Assembly (NCBI GenBank): GCA_002747515.1
Contig: PDPP01000022.1
Coordinates: 1 to 56,440 of the forward strand
Source of the DNA: Candidatus Moraniibacteriota bacterium
Lineage (GTDB): Bacteria; Patescibacteriota; Minisyncoccia; Moranbacterales; GCA-2747515
Length of the DNA stretch: 56,440 nt
Reading direction: 5' to 3'
Part shown: positions 18,192-28,154 of the stretch, one piece after another
Position numbering within the stretch: position 1 is the stretch's first letter
How the letters are laid out: each line of letters opens with the position of its first letter
The notes under the pieces: generated by a model
Seen by the model: only the letters and a program-made list of their open reading frames with translations
What the model was told of the DNA's origin: nothing
Databases searched by the model: none
Position numbers and translations under genes: made by a program

Positions 18192-21100
18192 TCACTCCGT
18201 ACTTCCAGAGATAAAATGCCATACAAGGCTCATCACACTTTCCCCCGTCTTCGCCAAATGCATTTCTTGTGTATTGTACCCAAAGTCTGCTTTAGTATGA
18301 TGATCGTTGGTACCGAGTTTTACAGTCGCTTTGTTGTTCATTTTGCCTTGTGGGTCGTATGTTTGGACATACTTTCTGATGTCTTCTTCTTTGACTTTTA
18401 CTTTATATTTGCCTTTAGGGAGATTGTCGAAAAGGTATTTGCCTTTTTTGTTTGTTTCTGTACGCCAGACATAATCATCACTGGTGCCGAATTTTTTGTC
18501 TGGTCCTGCCCATGTGAGCTTGACACGGATGTCTTTTAGTCCCGGTTCATCTTTGTCTTGTTTACCGTCGCTGTTTTTGTCGTGCCAAATGTAGTTACCG
18601 ATGGAGGAATTGCCTTCCGCTTCCGCACGCTTTTCCCATCGTGTCGGATCGTTTTCCGCTGCCGTGCCAGGATCATTAGACAAAACAGGTGTCTGATCAC
18701 GTAAGATGTCATCGCCAAACTCCCCGTTGCCATCTGCGTCCCAATATGCTTGTGCTTGATTTTGTACTTCATCAAAACCTTCTAACACTGTTGTGCGATA
18801 TGTGAGTACGACTTCATTGAGTGCATTTTCTTCAGTAGTCGCTCCCATGTCTGGCGCGATAATTCCTTCCCATCGTACACGATTTTCTGCAACATCATAT
18901 GTACATACTGTCGTCACAGATGCGCCACGCGCCTCACACGTAAATGACCCGGCAACATACGTTGTGCCAGCCGGCACATCATCGAGCACTTGCATGCTCG
19001 TTGCCGCCATATTTCCATCATTAATCCATACCATCGCCCATGCGATTTCATTTTCTCCCGTTTCACTGACAATTTTATCTGCATGTGGCGGATCAAAGAT
19101 GTTTGCATACAATGCATAGAATCCTGCATCATTTGTGCGATTGTCTGTCCCAGAAACAGCAATAATCGTATCCGTCGTATATGTTACCGGATCAACATCA
19201 CTGTCCAGTGCATCATCGCTACCGGCGTCTTTATCTGTTGCTTCATATGTGCCACCGGATGGTGCCGTCATCCTTATCTGATATGCACCGGGTGCGAGAT
19301 TTTCAAAAAGATAATTGCCATTTGCATCTGTTGTTATTGTATATGGTGTACCGAGATTAAGTGGATCATCCACCGGTGTACCGGTGCCGTCAAGCAATTC
19401 CACTGTCGCACCCGACAAACGTGGTTCCCACGGCGCACGTATGCCGTTGCGTTCATCATCGCGCCACACAGTACCACCGAGACGCACTTTCTGATACAAA
19501 CCACCGTCACAATCCGTAATAGTATCACCGGAAGACAACGTTATCACATCTGTTATACCGGTCGATACATCCATATCAGAATCTTGTGTATCATCTCCAC
19601 CGACATCTTGTGGTGAAAATGCATGATCATGTGGCAACACAGTCGCGACGCGATACGACCCGGGCAAAAGATCTTTGAAAAGATAATTTCCATCACTATC
19701 GGTTGTCACGACATATGGCGTACCGGGATTGAGCGGATCATCAACAGGATTACCGGCATCATCAAGCAAATTCAGTGTGACATTGGCAATACCGTTTTCA
19801 TCAGAATCTTGCACACCGTCACCATCAGTGTCATCCCATATGCGACCTCCCAATACCGTAGTAATATACATACCGGCATCTATAAATGTTTTATGCTCCC
19901 CTGCCACAAGTGAAATAGTGTCAGTGCGCCCCGTTGTGATATTTACATCAGAATCAGTTGTATCATCACCACCAATATCTTTTGGTGAAAAATTGCGGTC
20001 AGTTGGTGCATCAAATTCCACCTGATAATCGCCTGCCAATAAACCATCGAATGTATAGTCTCCGTTTGCGTCAGTCACTACAACATATGACGTGCCAGAG
20101 TTATCCGGATTATCAACAGGATTCCCACTACCATCCAAAAGATGTACAACCGCATTAGCAATACCGGTTTCACCGACGTCTTGTACACCGTCTCCATCAG
20201 TATCGTCCCACATGCGACCGGACAATTGTGCCGTTATAAAACCGGCATCTATACTATTATCTGTTGTATCATGTCCCAAAGTAATGATATCTGTCATGAA
20301 ATTTGTTGCATCAACATCTGAATCAATCGTATCATCACCGCCGGCATCTTGTGTTGTCACAGCATATGCGCCACCCGTATCAAAATGGACGCGATAGTCT
20401 CCTGCAGACAAATTTATAAATGCATAATTTCCGTGCACATCAGTTGTCACGGTGTATGGCGTACCAGGGTTGAGCGGATCATCCACCGGATTACCAGCGC
20501 TGTCACGCAAAGACACTGTGATGCCGGCAATCCCTTCTTCATCAACATCTTGCACACCATCTTGATCACGATCATGCCACACAAAATCACCAATACCTGT
20601 TGAGGCAACAAGGACATTTACACTATCATTGTCTGTGTATATACGTCCATGTGGATTTCCTGCTGTTTGAGATGAGCCACTAAATGTAGTAGCATTTGTC
20701 AGATTAGAACCCATTACTACAGTATTTTCCACAATAGCACGATAAGTAATTGTCATTGACTCTCCACCTTCCAAAATAGTTGAAGATAAACCTGAATGAA
20801 AATCAATCGTCATCGGATTTGCTCCAAAGTTTGATACAAAATCTGTTCCTTCTGTTAGTGCGCCTTGCGACGAATGCATAACTGAAAGTAGCGTTGGACT
20901 CGTTGGTGCATCAAACAGTTCATCTGGCAATGTATCCGTCCATTGCACATTTTGTAAAGGCGCTGTTCCATCATTATCAATTGTCACAGTATATTCCAAC
21001 GTATCACCAATACCGGCAATAGTTTCATCAACAGTTTTGGTAATGCGCGAAAATGGCTCTGTAACGGTCACATCCACAAAGTCAGTGGTAACCGTATTAA

Positions 21101-24100
21101 GTGGACCACCATCCGAAGAACTCCATTGATTTTGCGCATTATTTGTCAATACATCTTGTGCATCACCATCTACACTGATCGGCAACCCATCCAGTAGTGT
21201 TGCGTCAAAAAACGCATCGTCTACACGCACTTGTATTGTGAGAATAACTTGTGGTATCGGATTATACGACACATCTCCGACATCCCACACAACTGTCGTT
21301 GTACCATTTGGATTTGCTGTTGTTGTCACTGTGCCGATGTTATTTGGTGTCGTAGTCACACCAAGAACCGTTAAACCATCAGGAATAGTATCATTAATAT
21401 CAGCATCATAAAGCGTGGTGTTTTGCGGAATATTTACCGTAATCGTATAGTCGAATTCATCTCCGATTGTGGCCGTGTTACTACCGATTGATGTATCTTT
21501 TGTAATTGTTGGCGATGCCGTTGTGACACTGTCGGTTGCACTGTCCGCATCATCTTCTAGTATTTCCGTATCATCATACTGACGCTCGTCCGCATTGCTA
21601 CCATCCATACTGGAATAATCAGCATCAACACTGTTTTGCATCGTTGCACCCGCACCGATGAGCGGATCAACATCCACTGTGTACACCAACACCAATCGCT
21701 CCCCCGGCGCAAGATCAGTCGCGTTACTGTTATATTCTAGAGTAAAGCCATTGGCTGTTTGAGTAAAAGTATAATCACTTGCATCATTTAGTGTGGTTGC
21801 CGTATTGGAAGCGGTGTAATGTGTAAACGATGTAATTTGCGGATTAATTAACCCTGCTTCCATCACATCTGTAAAATCAATACCTCCGTCATATTCATAC
21901 GCAGTTCCATTACCGTCATTGGTTATCTCAACTGTCGCAGTAATTTGATCGCCTCCAGCGACATTTGCAACATCAAAATTCTTTGTTGTTGTAATGTGTG
22001 GCTGTGCCACATTAATATTTGCACTATCATTTGCTGACTGCGACTCATTACCATCGTTCCAATTCAAAGTTGCTGTGTTATTGATCGTGTGATTAGTCAC
22101 TGTTGGATCCCATATCCAATTATTCGCATCATCCAATCCAGTCACCACACAATCATATCTCACATGAAATACGTAATCCGTATCTCCAGTTGGTGACGCA
22201 CTGTCTGCATTATCAATGTTGCCATTAAAAGCAAAATCGATCGTTGTACCCGGATTTGGTTGGCTGTTGTTTATCGTCGGTGTTGCTGAAAGTTGTGCAG
22301 TTGTTTCCGGATTGCCAGAAACATCTGTCAGTACAACTGAGCTCATATCACATTGCACGCCATCAGTAGCAATCACATCTTGCATGGTTGGTGTATATAA
22401 CACCGTCTCTGCCGGCACTGACACTTCTAATTGATATTGCACAGTATCCCCAATCTGCACAGAACCTGTTGTGGGCGAAATAATCGTTTTTTCAAAAATT
22501 GCTTTTGAGATATTTACAGTTGCCGTTGCCGTATCATCAGTGTAACCACTTTCTGCCGGTGAATCATCATAAACACGTCGTGGAATGGTGGTGTTACTTG
22601 AAGATGTCCAGTCTGCATCAGCCGTGTTGGACACCGCTGCACCCGATCCGATATCTGTATTTGTTACTGCTGTATATTGGATAGTAAGCGATTCTCCCGG
22701 CGCTAAAACCGTCGGGCTAGTCCCCGCCGCAAAATCAATTGTCAATGGATTGGTTGCAAAGTTTTCCACAAAACCGGTTCCGGAAGCCAATGCACCCAGC
22801 ACAGAATGCTCCACTGAAACTAATGTCGGATTAGACAACTCCGTTGGAAAAACATCGGCAAATGACACATCATACGCTGTAGACTGCCCATCGTTGGTGA
22901 TTTCTATTTGGTACGCAACAGTAGAACCGGTAGTGTATGGGCCAGTGGATGTAATCGTCTTTTGCGTGTTAAGTAGCGGTTGATCCACGTCAGTAGCTAC
23001 TGCACTACTTTCCGCATGTGCATTGGTAGTGCGCGCCGCTGCCGGATAATTAGCAAAATCAAGATGTCCTGTATCTGATAATTGATCGGTAGTTGTTGGC
23101 ACAAAAAACTCCCAGCTCGTGCCATCATCCTCCAGACCAGTATACGTCACATCAAAATCCAGCCGAAAAACATAATCAGTGGCTTGTCCGCGGTTATCAA
23201 TTGGTTGCGCCAAGTCCCAACGGAAAACGGTGTTATTGGATCCGGTCGTATCAGTTGTCGGCACAGCAGACGTGGCGAAAGACGCGCCCGTTACCGGTGC
23301 GCCTGACACATCGGTTAAAGTGGCATTGCCGGTTGACACCACACCATCTTGTGCAAAAACATCCCTGATTGTCGGCCAATATATAATTTGCCCTTGTGGC
23401 ACAGTTACTTCAATACTATATGATGTGGTTTCACCAACAGTAATCGGTGTTGCCGGACCGAACTTACTCATCGTAGGAACTGGTAAACCGATTGTTGCAT
23501 CATCCGTATTATCATCGGCAACATCTGCCGTACCGGTGGTGGTGCGACCAGTTCCATCGGCCCGCGTGTTATATGACACTGTTGCAATATTGGCAAACTG
23601 CCGTCCCGCACCGGCATCATTATCCACTATTGTACTGTATGCAATAGTGATTATTTCTCCGGCATTAAGATTTGTATTCACAACACCATCATGAAAATCA
23701 ATATCAAATGCCCGTGTTGCCGTATCCCATAAAACCGTATAATCCGTGCCTTGTGTAAGTACATTTCCTTCAAGCGAAACAGATGTAACCGTTGGCGCAG
23801 TGTCATCCATGTATTCCGCAACAGTATCATGAAACAACACATCTCGTGCCATACCCGTACCGGTATTTTCAATTGTCACAGTATATGCCACCGTATCCCC
23901 CGGCGTAAGCAACGTATTTCCCGTCACATTTTTCTCCAACACAAGCTTTGGATCAGTATAGTGAATCTTTACACTGTCACGATCAGAATAGGCATCTCCA
24001 TTTGTATTAATTCCGGTCATTTTCCACACATTATTGACTTCGCGCCCATCAAAAAACTCCGCATTATCAACAATATCCACCGTAAACTCCGCCTGCCACC

Positions 24101-25895
24101 ATCCACCACTACTAATATCACCAAGATTCCACTCTACACCATTCAAACTACCGATTGTTTGTGTTACTGGCGAATCATTATATGCAGAGCTCGGATCCAA
24201 AAAATCTGAAGCATTTGAGTAAGTCATAGTCGCATCATTGTTGTATGCCGTGCCTTTTGGTAACCAGTCCGTGACAACAATATCACCGAGATTTACATTA
24301 CCCAGCGTTGGTGTTGCACCATCAGTTGTGTTAAATCGCACACGAAATTTTAATGTGTCTCCGACCACAGCATCTACCTCTTTCTCCCATGTACCGGGAT
24401 TTGCTGGATCCTCCACTTCTTTTGTAATCAATGGAGTCGTCATGCCAAACTCTGCTGTCGATTCAGAATTTGTGACATCATTTGGACGACTTGTATCAAC
24501 AATATCATCCCATTCCCCGTGTGAATACACATTGTTTGTCATATTGTCTGCCGCAACAATCGTATCACCACCATTCCATTGATTGTTCACATCTGCAGAA
24601 AAAGTAATTGTCATATCAGCACTATGGTTCATACCATTGAGCACACTAGAATTCCAATAAATATCTGCTGTACCATTTGCATTGCTTATGTACGAACTTT
24701 CTGCCGGACTTGCATCATTATTAAATGTTTGTCCATCCGGCAACAGATCATGAATTGTAATTGATGCCGTATTATCATCCACATCATCATCCAAAATATC
24801 GTAGTACTCAGATGCTGCATATGTAATCGTATAATTAATCGTATCTCCATTACCACCATGTGTGATACTTTGACTCTTTTCCACTGTGGCATACGCCGCA
24901 ACAACCGGTGTATCTCTACTCTGCATATCAATCGCATCACCCTGATATTCTGCGTCCAACTCCACATGATTCACAAAACCAGTTTTATCGGGAATAGGTG
25001 TCCCAAGAGTCGTCGGATCAGTGAAGTCATTATGCACACGATTTGTTCCCCCGTTATCTGTCCCATAATAATCATAGCGAATACCGGCATCAAACACGAT
25101 TGTTTCGTTGACACCCGGTGTCATCGTTGATAAATCACACACGATTGTCGTAATACCTGTATCAGGATCCCGTGTTTCTGTGCAACTATGCCCTGACTTT
25201 ACTCCCAAAAATTCAATACCATCGGGCAACGTGTCTGTCACAATCACACTATCCGTATCATTGACATAATTGTTTTGCACTTCAATTGCATATTGATACA
25301 CACGATCAACCGTACCCGTTGCCTGTTCCACGTGAGTACTTTGCAACGTACTTTTGCGCATCAGTGCAATCGGCAAGACATCAGAAGTATCCGATGCACT
25401 ATCTGTCACACTTGTCCCAGTTCCATCAGGAAATTCATTTAATTCTGCAGTAAGGTCAAACGTAATATCATCCATCGCTTCCCATGTCGCATCCCCAGAC
25501 AAATCAACAGTAAGTGTAAATGTATATTCTTCATTTTGTGCTAGATCTCGCACATTTACAAACTCAATTGTTGTTTCACCAGTACTTTCATCTGTCACAA
25601 TACTTGATGGAATAATGCCAGTATTTTCATCCTCTGCACTAGAAAAAGAAACAATTCCTTCTGGATCTGTACGATCACTATCAAAAACCGCGTGAAAACT
25701 CAGATTATATCCTTTGTCAGTCGCATCGGTATTACGCACAGTCACTGTATATTGTGCTTGCCCGCCGAGTAAAACCATTTGTGGCGACACACTGACATCC
25801 AAAATAGGTTGTGCCCACACATGTTGTGCACATAAAAAGAAAAAAATACTAAAAAAAAGAAAAGAAATTTTTTTTCGAAGGAATGCAGAAGACAT
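18192..25895 (-). CDS. Giant repeat surface protein with DUF11 and SdrD-B modules and a modified LAKTG tail
   Basis: A 2567-aa secreted protein. A signal peptide is present (about residues 8-28, ending CAQHVWA). From there to about residue 1750 are some eleven DUF11-like beta-sandwich repeats, each with a pattern such as GDTVAYTVTIENTG and TDTLPDG. Then come four tandem SdrD B-like repeats (about 1765-2258; DDTDGDGVQDVGE type calcium loops), another DUF11 module and a fifth SdrD-B module that is a near copy of the one in the adjacent gene. LAKTG lies at 2547-2551, but only 16 residues follow (ESVMSLVWHFISGSTE), without a full hydrophobic span or basic tail. Probably a stalk-like filament or adhesin. 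No Shine-Dalgarno is evident before the ATG. Confidence 0.88.
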   Translation of the reverse strand: MSSAFLRKKISFLFFSIFFFLCAQHVWAQPILDVSVSPQMVLLGGQAQYTVTVRNTDATDKGYNLSFHAVFDSDRTDPEGIVSFSSAEDENTGIIPSSIVTDESTGETTIEFVNVRDLAQNEEYTFTLTVDLSGDATWEAMDDITFDLTAELNEFPDGTGTSVTDSASDTSDVLPIALMRKSTLQSTHVEQATGTVDRVYQYAIEVQNNYVNDTDSVIVTDTLPDGIEFLGVKSGHSCTETRDPDTGITTIVCDLSTMTPGVNETIVFDAGIRYDYYGTDNGGTNRVHNDFTDPTTLGTPIPDKTGFVNHVELDAEYQGDAIDMQSRDTPVVAAYATVEKSQSITHGGNGDTINYTITYAASEYYDILDDDVDDNTASITIHDLLPDGQTFNNDASPAESSYISNANGTADIYWNSSVLNGMNHSADMTITFSADVNNQWNGGDTIVAADNMTNNVYSHGEWDDIVDTSRPNDVTNSESTAEFGMTTPLITKEVEDPANPGTWEKEVDAVVGDTLKFRVRFNTTDGATPTLGNVNLGDIVVTDWLPKGTAYNNDATMTYSNASDFLDPSSAYNDSPVTQTIGSLNGVEWNLGDISSGGWWQAEFTVDIVDNAEFFDGREVNNVWKMTGINTNGDAYSDRDSVKIHYTDPKLVLEKNVTGNTLLTPGDTVAYTVTIENTGTGMARDVLFHDTVAEYMDDTAPTVTSVSLEGNVLTQGTDYTVLWDTATRAFDIDFHDGVVNTNLNAGEIITIAYSTIVDNDAGAGRQFANIATVSYNTRADGTGRTTTGTADVADDNTDDATIGLPVPTMSKFGPATPITVGETTSYSIEVTVPQGQIIYWPTIRDVFAQDGVVSTGNATLTDVSGAPVTGASFATSAVPTTDTTGSNNTVFRWDLAQPIDNRGQATDYVFRLDFDVTYTGLEDDGTSWEFFVPTTTDQLSDTGHLDFANYPAAARTTNAHAESSAVATDVDQPLLNTQKTITSTGPYTTGSTVAYQIEITNDGQSTAYDVSFADVFPTELSNPTLVSVEHSVLGALASGTGFVENFATNPLTIDFAAGTSPTVLAPGESLTIQYTAVTNTDIGSGAAVSNTADADWTSSSNTTIPRRVYDDSPAESGYTDDTATATVNISKAIFEKTIISPTTGSVQIGDTVQYQLEVSVPAETVLYTPTMQDVIATDGVQCDMSSVVLTDVSGNPETTAQLSATPTINNSQPNPGTTIDFAFNGNIDNADSASPTGDTDYVFHVRYDCVVTGLDDANNWIWDPTVTNHTINNTATLNWNDGNESQSANDSANINVAQPHITTTKNFDVANVAGGDQITATVEITNDGNGTAYEYDGGIDFTDVMEAGLINPQITSFTHYTASNTATTLNDASDYTFTQTANGFTLEYNSNATDLAPGERLVLVYTVDVDPLIGAGATMQNSVDADYSSMDGSNADERQYDDTEILEDDADSATDSVTTASPTITKDTSIGSNTATIGDEFDYTITVNIPQNTTLYDADINDTIPDGLTVLGVTTTPNNIGTVTTTANPNGTTTVVWDVGDVSYNPIPQVILTIQVRVDDAFFDATLLDGLPISVDGDAQDVLTNNAQNQWSSSDGGPLNTVTTDFVDVTVTEPFSRITKTVDETIAGIGDTLEYTVTIDNDGTAPLQNVQWTDTLPDELFDAPTSPTLLSVMHSSQGALTEGTDFVSNFGANPMTIDFHSGLSSTILEGGESMTITYRAIVENTVVMGSNLTNATTFSGSSQTAGNPHGRIYTDNDSVNVLVASTGIGDFVWHDRDQDGVQDVDEEGIAGITVSLRDSAGNPVDDPLNPGTPYTVTTDVHGNYAFINLSAGDYRVHFDTGGAYAVTTQDAGGDDTIDSDVDATNFMTDIITLGHDTTDNSIDAGFITAQLSGRMWDDTDGDGVQDVGETGIANAVVHLLDGSGNPVDNPDNSGTSYVVVTDANGDYTFDGLLAGDYQVEFDAPTDRNFSPKDIGGDDTTDSDVNITTGRTDTISLVAGEHKTFIDAGMYITTVLGGRIWDDTDGDGVQDSDENGIANVTLNLLDDAGNPVDDPLNPGTPYVVTTDSDGNYLFKDLLPGSYRVATVLPHDHAFSPQDVGGDDTQDSDMDVSTGITDVITLSSGDTITDCDGGLYQKVRLGGTVWRDDERNGIRAPWEPRLSGATVELLDGTGTPVDDPLNLGTPYTITTDANGNYLFENLAPGAYQIRMTAPSGGTYEATDKDAGSDDALDSDVDPVTYTTDTIIAVSGTDNRTNDAGFYALYANIFDPPHADKIVSETGENEIAWAMVWINDGNMAATSMQVLDDVPAGTTYVAGSFTCEARGASVTTVCTYDVAENRVRWEGIIAPDMGATTEENALNEVVLTYRTTVLEGFDEVQNQAQAYWDADGNGEFGDDILRDQTPVLSNDPGTAAENDPTRWEKRAEAEGNSSIGNYIWHDKNSDGKQDKDEPGLKDIRVKLTWAGPDKKFGTSDDYVWRTETNKKGKYLFDNLPKGKYKVKVKEEDIRKYVQTYDPQGKMNNKATVKLGTNDHHTKADFGYNTQEMHLAKTGESVMSLVWHFISGSTE
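18245..18618 (-). repeat. Long direct repeat, copy 2 (3' end of the 2567-aa surface protein gene)
   Basis: Partner of 14915-15287. The near-identity stops just after the LAKTG codons on one side and just upstream of the SdrD-B module on the other, so the duplicated unit is the anchoring module itself. Confidence 0.9.
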
Positions 25896-25932
25896 GTTGT
25901 GTATTTGTTACATATTACTTTTATATAAGTAC

Positions 25933-26373
25933 TTACATGATAACATATTTTTGTGCATCACTCCACCAACCTTTTAGTAAAGGTGCATTCTGCAGATCAA
26001 CAATTTGTACACCACCAAAATCACGATCAATTTGTAATCGTGCTGTATTAATTAAGCCTTGCATAATATATTTTTGTTTCTCTTCTTCGATTTCATTCCA
26101 CTTATCAACATTTTCAATATATATAATCATCCATTGTTTTTCTTCTTCCTGATAGTCTCGTGTTTCTATCATCGTTGTATGATCAATATTCTCTTCAGAA
26201 AGCACATGCTGTGTAATCCCTTGCACATTTTTCTTCTGCTGCTCTGCCTTTTTCTTTTCATCCCCCATAATTGATTGATTTTCTTCTTTTTGCTGGCTCA
26301 AAAAATATAATCCACTAAAAACAATGCCTACTAAAACACTACTCCCTATAATTATTTTTATATATTTTTGCAT
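25933..26373 (-). CDS. Membrane-anchored protein of unknown function, 146 aa
   Basis: I do not recognise the family. An N-terminal hydrophobic helix (about residues 5-26) is followed by a Lys/Glu/Gln-rich, probably coiled-coil linker. A small C-terminal domain contains strands such as QWMIIYIENVD and VQIVDLQNAP. It is most likely a bitopic protein with the domain outside the cell. It ends 37 bases upstream of the giant surface protein gene and may share its transcript; it is divergent from the transglycosylase gene. Confidence 0.65.
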   Translation of the reverse strand: MQKYIKIIIGSSVLVGIVFSGLYFLSQQKEENQSIMGDEKKKAEQQKKNVQGITQHVLSEENIDHTTMIETRDYQEEEKQWMIIYIENVDKWNEIEEEKQKYIMQGLINTARLQIDRDFGGVQIVDLQNAPLLKGWWSDAQKYVIM

Positions 26374-26432
26374 AATGCATTCGTCATATTCTTATTTTTT
26401 TATTATACTATACAATACTAAATAAAAAATAT

Positions 26433-28109
26433 ATGGAAAAAAACATATTCGAAAATATTTCACCAAAAAATGAGCAAATTCCTGCAAAAAAACAATCCTC
26501 TCAAAAAGGCATGACACGTCGTGACCTTTTAATTGGTGCAGGCGCATCATTAGCAACGCTCGCTGTTGGAAAAAAAATCATAAATATCGCAGAGGATATG
26601 CACAATGATGCTCTTTTAGATAAAAAACTACAAGAAATTGAAAAACACATTGCAGAACGTGATTTATCAAAAACAACACATGAACAGTCACAAATTACAT
26701 ACAAAGAAAAAGAAATTATTGGTAAAACATTTATCGAACAAATTCGTACATCAGATACAGTAATATTAGATAATGCTACACGCAAAGCAATTTACACACA
26801 TTGGCATGAAGAATATACAAATCATGACAAAAAATTACGAGATGGTCTTAATCGTATGCAACCATGGATTGCTGAAATAAAAGAAGTATTTCGCACATAC
26901 GATATCCCAGAAGAATTTATCTATCTTGCAATTGCAGAGTCTCACTTTGATATTAAGGCAGTTTCATCAAAAGGAGCCATTGGACCCTATCAAATTACAG
27001 AAAAAACGGCACGATTACCACAATACAATCTTACAGTAAACAGTTGGTGCGATGAACGCCTTGACCCAATTAAAAGTGCAGAATTATGTGCAAAGCATCT
27101 TCGAGATAGCTATGTGCAATTTGGTAATGATTGGAATATGGCACTTATGGATTATAATGGCAAACTTACAAACATATATCGAAAACACCTTCTCAAAAAA
27201 GAGGAAACTGTACAAATTCGTGTTCGTCCTACAAAACATTCTATGCAAAAAGGTGAAACATTATCTTCAATTGCAAAACAGTATAATACATCAGTCAAAC
27301 TCCTCAAGCGTGCAAATAAATTATCAGATAATATGGTACGCACACTACAGATTGGTCAAAAATTATATATTCCGCAAGAACGAGAAGAAATCACCTTTGA
27401 AAAATTCAATACATGGCTTGAAGAACAAATTAATAAAGCGATTGCGGAAGAAGAAAAGCAACCTGATTACACCGTCAAGGAAAAAGATACTCTCAGCAAA
27501 ATTGCATCGCAAACCAATACCACTATAAAAAAACTTAAAGAAATCAATCATCTCACAAGTGATGTTATTCACCCTGGTATGAACTTAATCATTCCAAAAC
27601 AAGTTGAAAAAAAGAGAGATGCTATATTAAAAACTCTCACTAACTTCAAAGAAAACATTAATTATCCTGGAAAATTTTATGCAATACGAGATGTTATTTT
27701 TGAAAAAAAACTTGACAATACAATGCGCATGCAAGAAAAAACATATAAATACATTGATATACCAAAAATTAATTCAACACACTTAGAATATACTATTCAA
27801 AAAAATGATGGAATAGATAAAATTGCTCAAACACTACACAAACAACTCACACGATCTTATAAATCATTTAAACAAAGTGTTACATACATAAAAAAAGAAA
27901 TCATACAACAAAATAACATTACAAATCCAAACAAAATCATATCTGGTAAAAAAATTACAATTGATATTCCAATACAACAACCCACAACACTCCTTCACAT
28001 TGCCAAAAAATATAACATTAACATTACCCGCCTACACAAACTCAATCCTGCTATACGCTCACTCAATGCACCTATCTCACATAATACAAAAATTCGTATA
28101 CCAAAATAA
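26433..28109 (+). CDS. Lytic transglycosylase with LysM repeats and a Tat-type signal
   Basis: A 558-aa peptidoglycan-cleaving enzyme of MltD-like layout. Around residue 28 there is a twin-arginine motif (MTRRDLL) followed by a mildly hydrophobic stretch (GAGASLATLAVG), so export may be through Tat. The SLT domain spans about residues 140-245; the catalytic Glu (near 167) is in LAIAESHFD, followed by SSKGAIGPYQIT and later ALMDYNG. At least three LysM-type segments follow (about 266-312, 345-391, 516-558), with a fourth, more divergent one at 450-513. They would bind glycan strands. A strong hairpin terminator follows. Confidence 0.9.
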   Translation: MEKNIFENISPKNEQIPAKKQSSQKGMTRRDLLIGAGASLATLAVGKKIINIAEDMHNDALLDKKLQEIEKHIAERDLSKTTHEQSQITYKEKEIIGKTFIEQIRTSDTVILDNATRKAIYTHWHEEYTNHDKKLRDGLNRMQPWIAEIKEVFRTYDIPEEFIYLAIAESHFDIKAVSSKGAIGPYQITEKTARLPQYNLTVNSWCDERLDPIKSAELCAKHLRDSYVQFGNDWNMALMDYNGKLTNIYRKHLLKKEETVQIRVRPTKHSMQKGETLSSIAKQYNTSVKLLKRANKLSDNMVRTLQIGQKLYIPQEREEITFEKFNTWLEEQINKAIAEEEKQPDYTVKEKDTLSKIASQTNTTIKKLKEINHLTSDVIHPGMNLIIPKQVEKKRDAILKTLTNFKENINYPGKFYAIRDVIFEKKLDNTMRMQEKTYKYIDIPKINSTHLEYTIQKNDGIDKIAQTLHKQLTRSYKSFKQSVTYIKKEIIQQNNITNPNKIISGKKITIDIPIQQPTTLLHIAKKYNINITRLHKLNPAIRSLNAPISHNTKIRIPK

Positions 28110-28110
28110 T

Positions 28111-28141
28111 AAAAACGCATCATGTTACATGATGCGTTTTT
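28111..28141. terminator. Bidirectional terminator between convergent genes
   Basis: A perfect 14-bp stem AAAAACGCATCATG/CATGATGCGTTTTT with loop TTA. It lies between the transglycosylase gene (plus) and the fibronectin-type protein gene (minus) and can serve both. Confidence 0.93.
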
Positions 28142-28154
28142 ACTTTGATGTAAA

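Noticed and set aside
18101-18235. +1 frameshift restoring a sorting tail to the giant protein
   Set aside because: The shifted frame reads WKYGVIVMKNFCDFCDEEKC and ends in a hydrophobic stretch without a basic tail; it is not a convincing cell-wall sorting signal.
18536-20603. Many ORFs of 60-200 codons opposite the giant surface gene
   Set aside because: They are shadows of a repetitive coding sequence; none has a ribosome binding site or recognisable domain, and the minus frame is continuous over 2567 codons.
19120-20620. Periodic DNA pattern that might suggest a CRISPR or satellite array
   Set aside because: The period of about 370 bases is that of four coding SdrD-B repeats, not short direct repeats with unique spacers.
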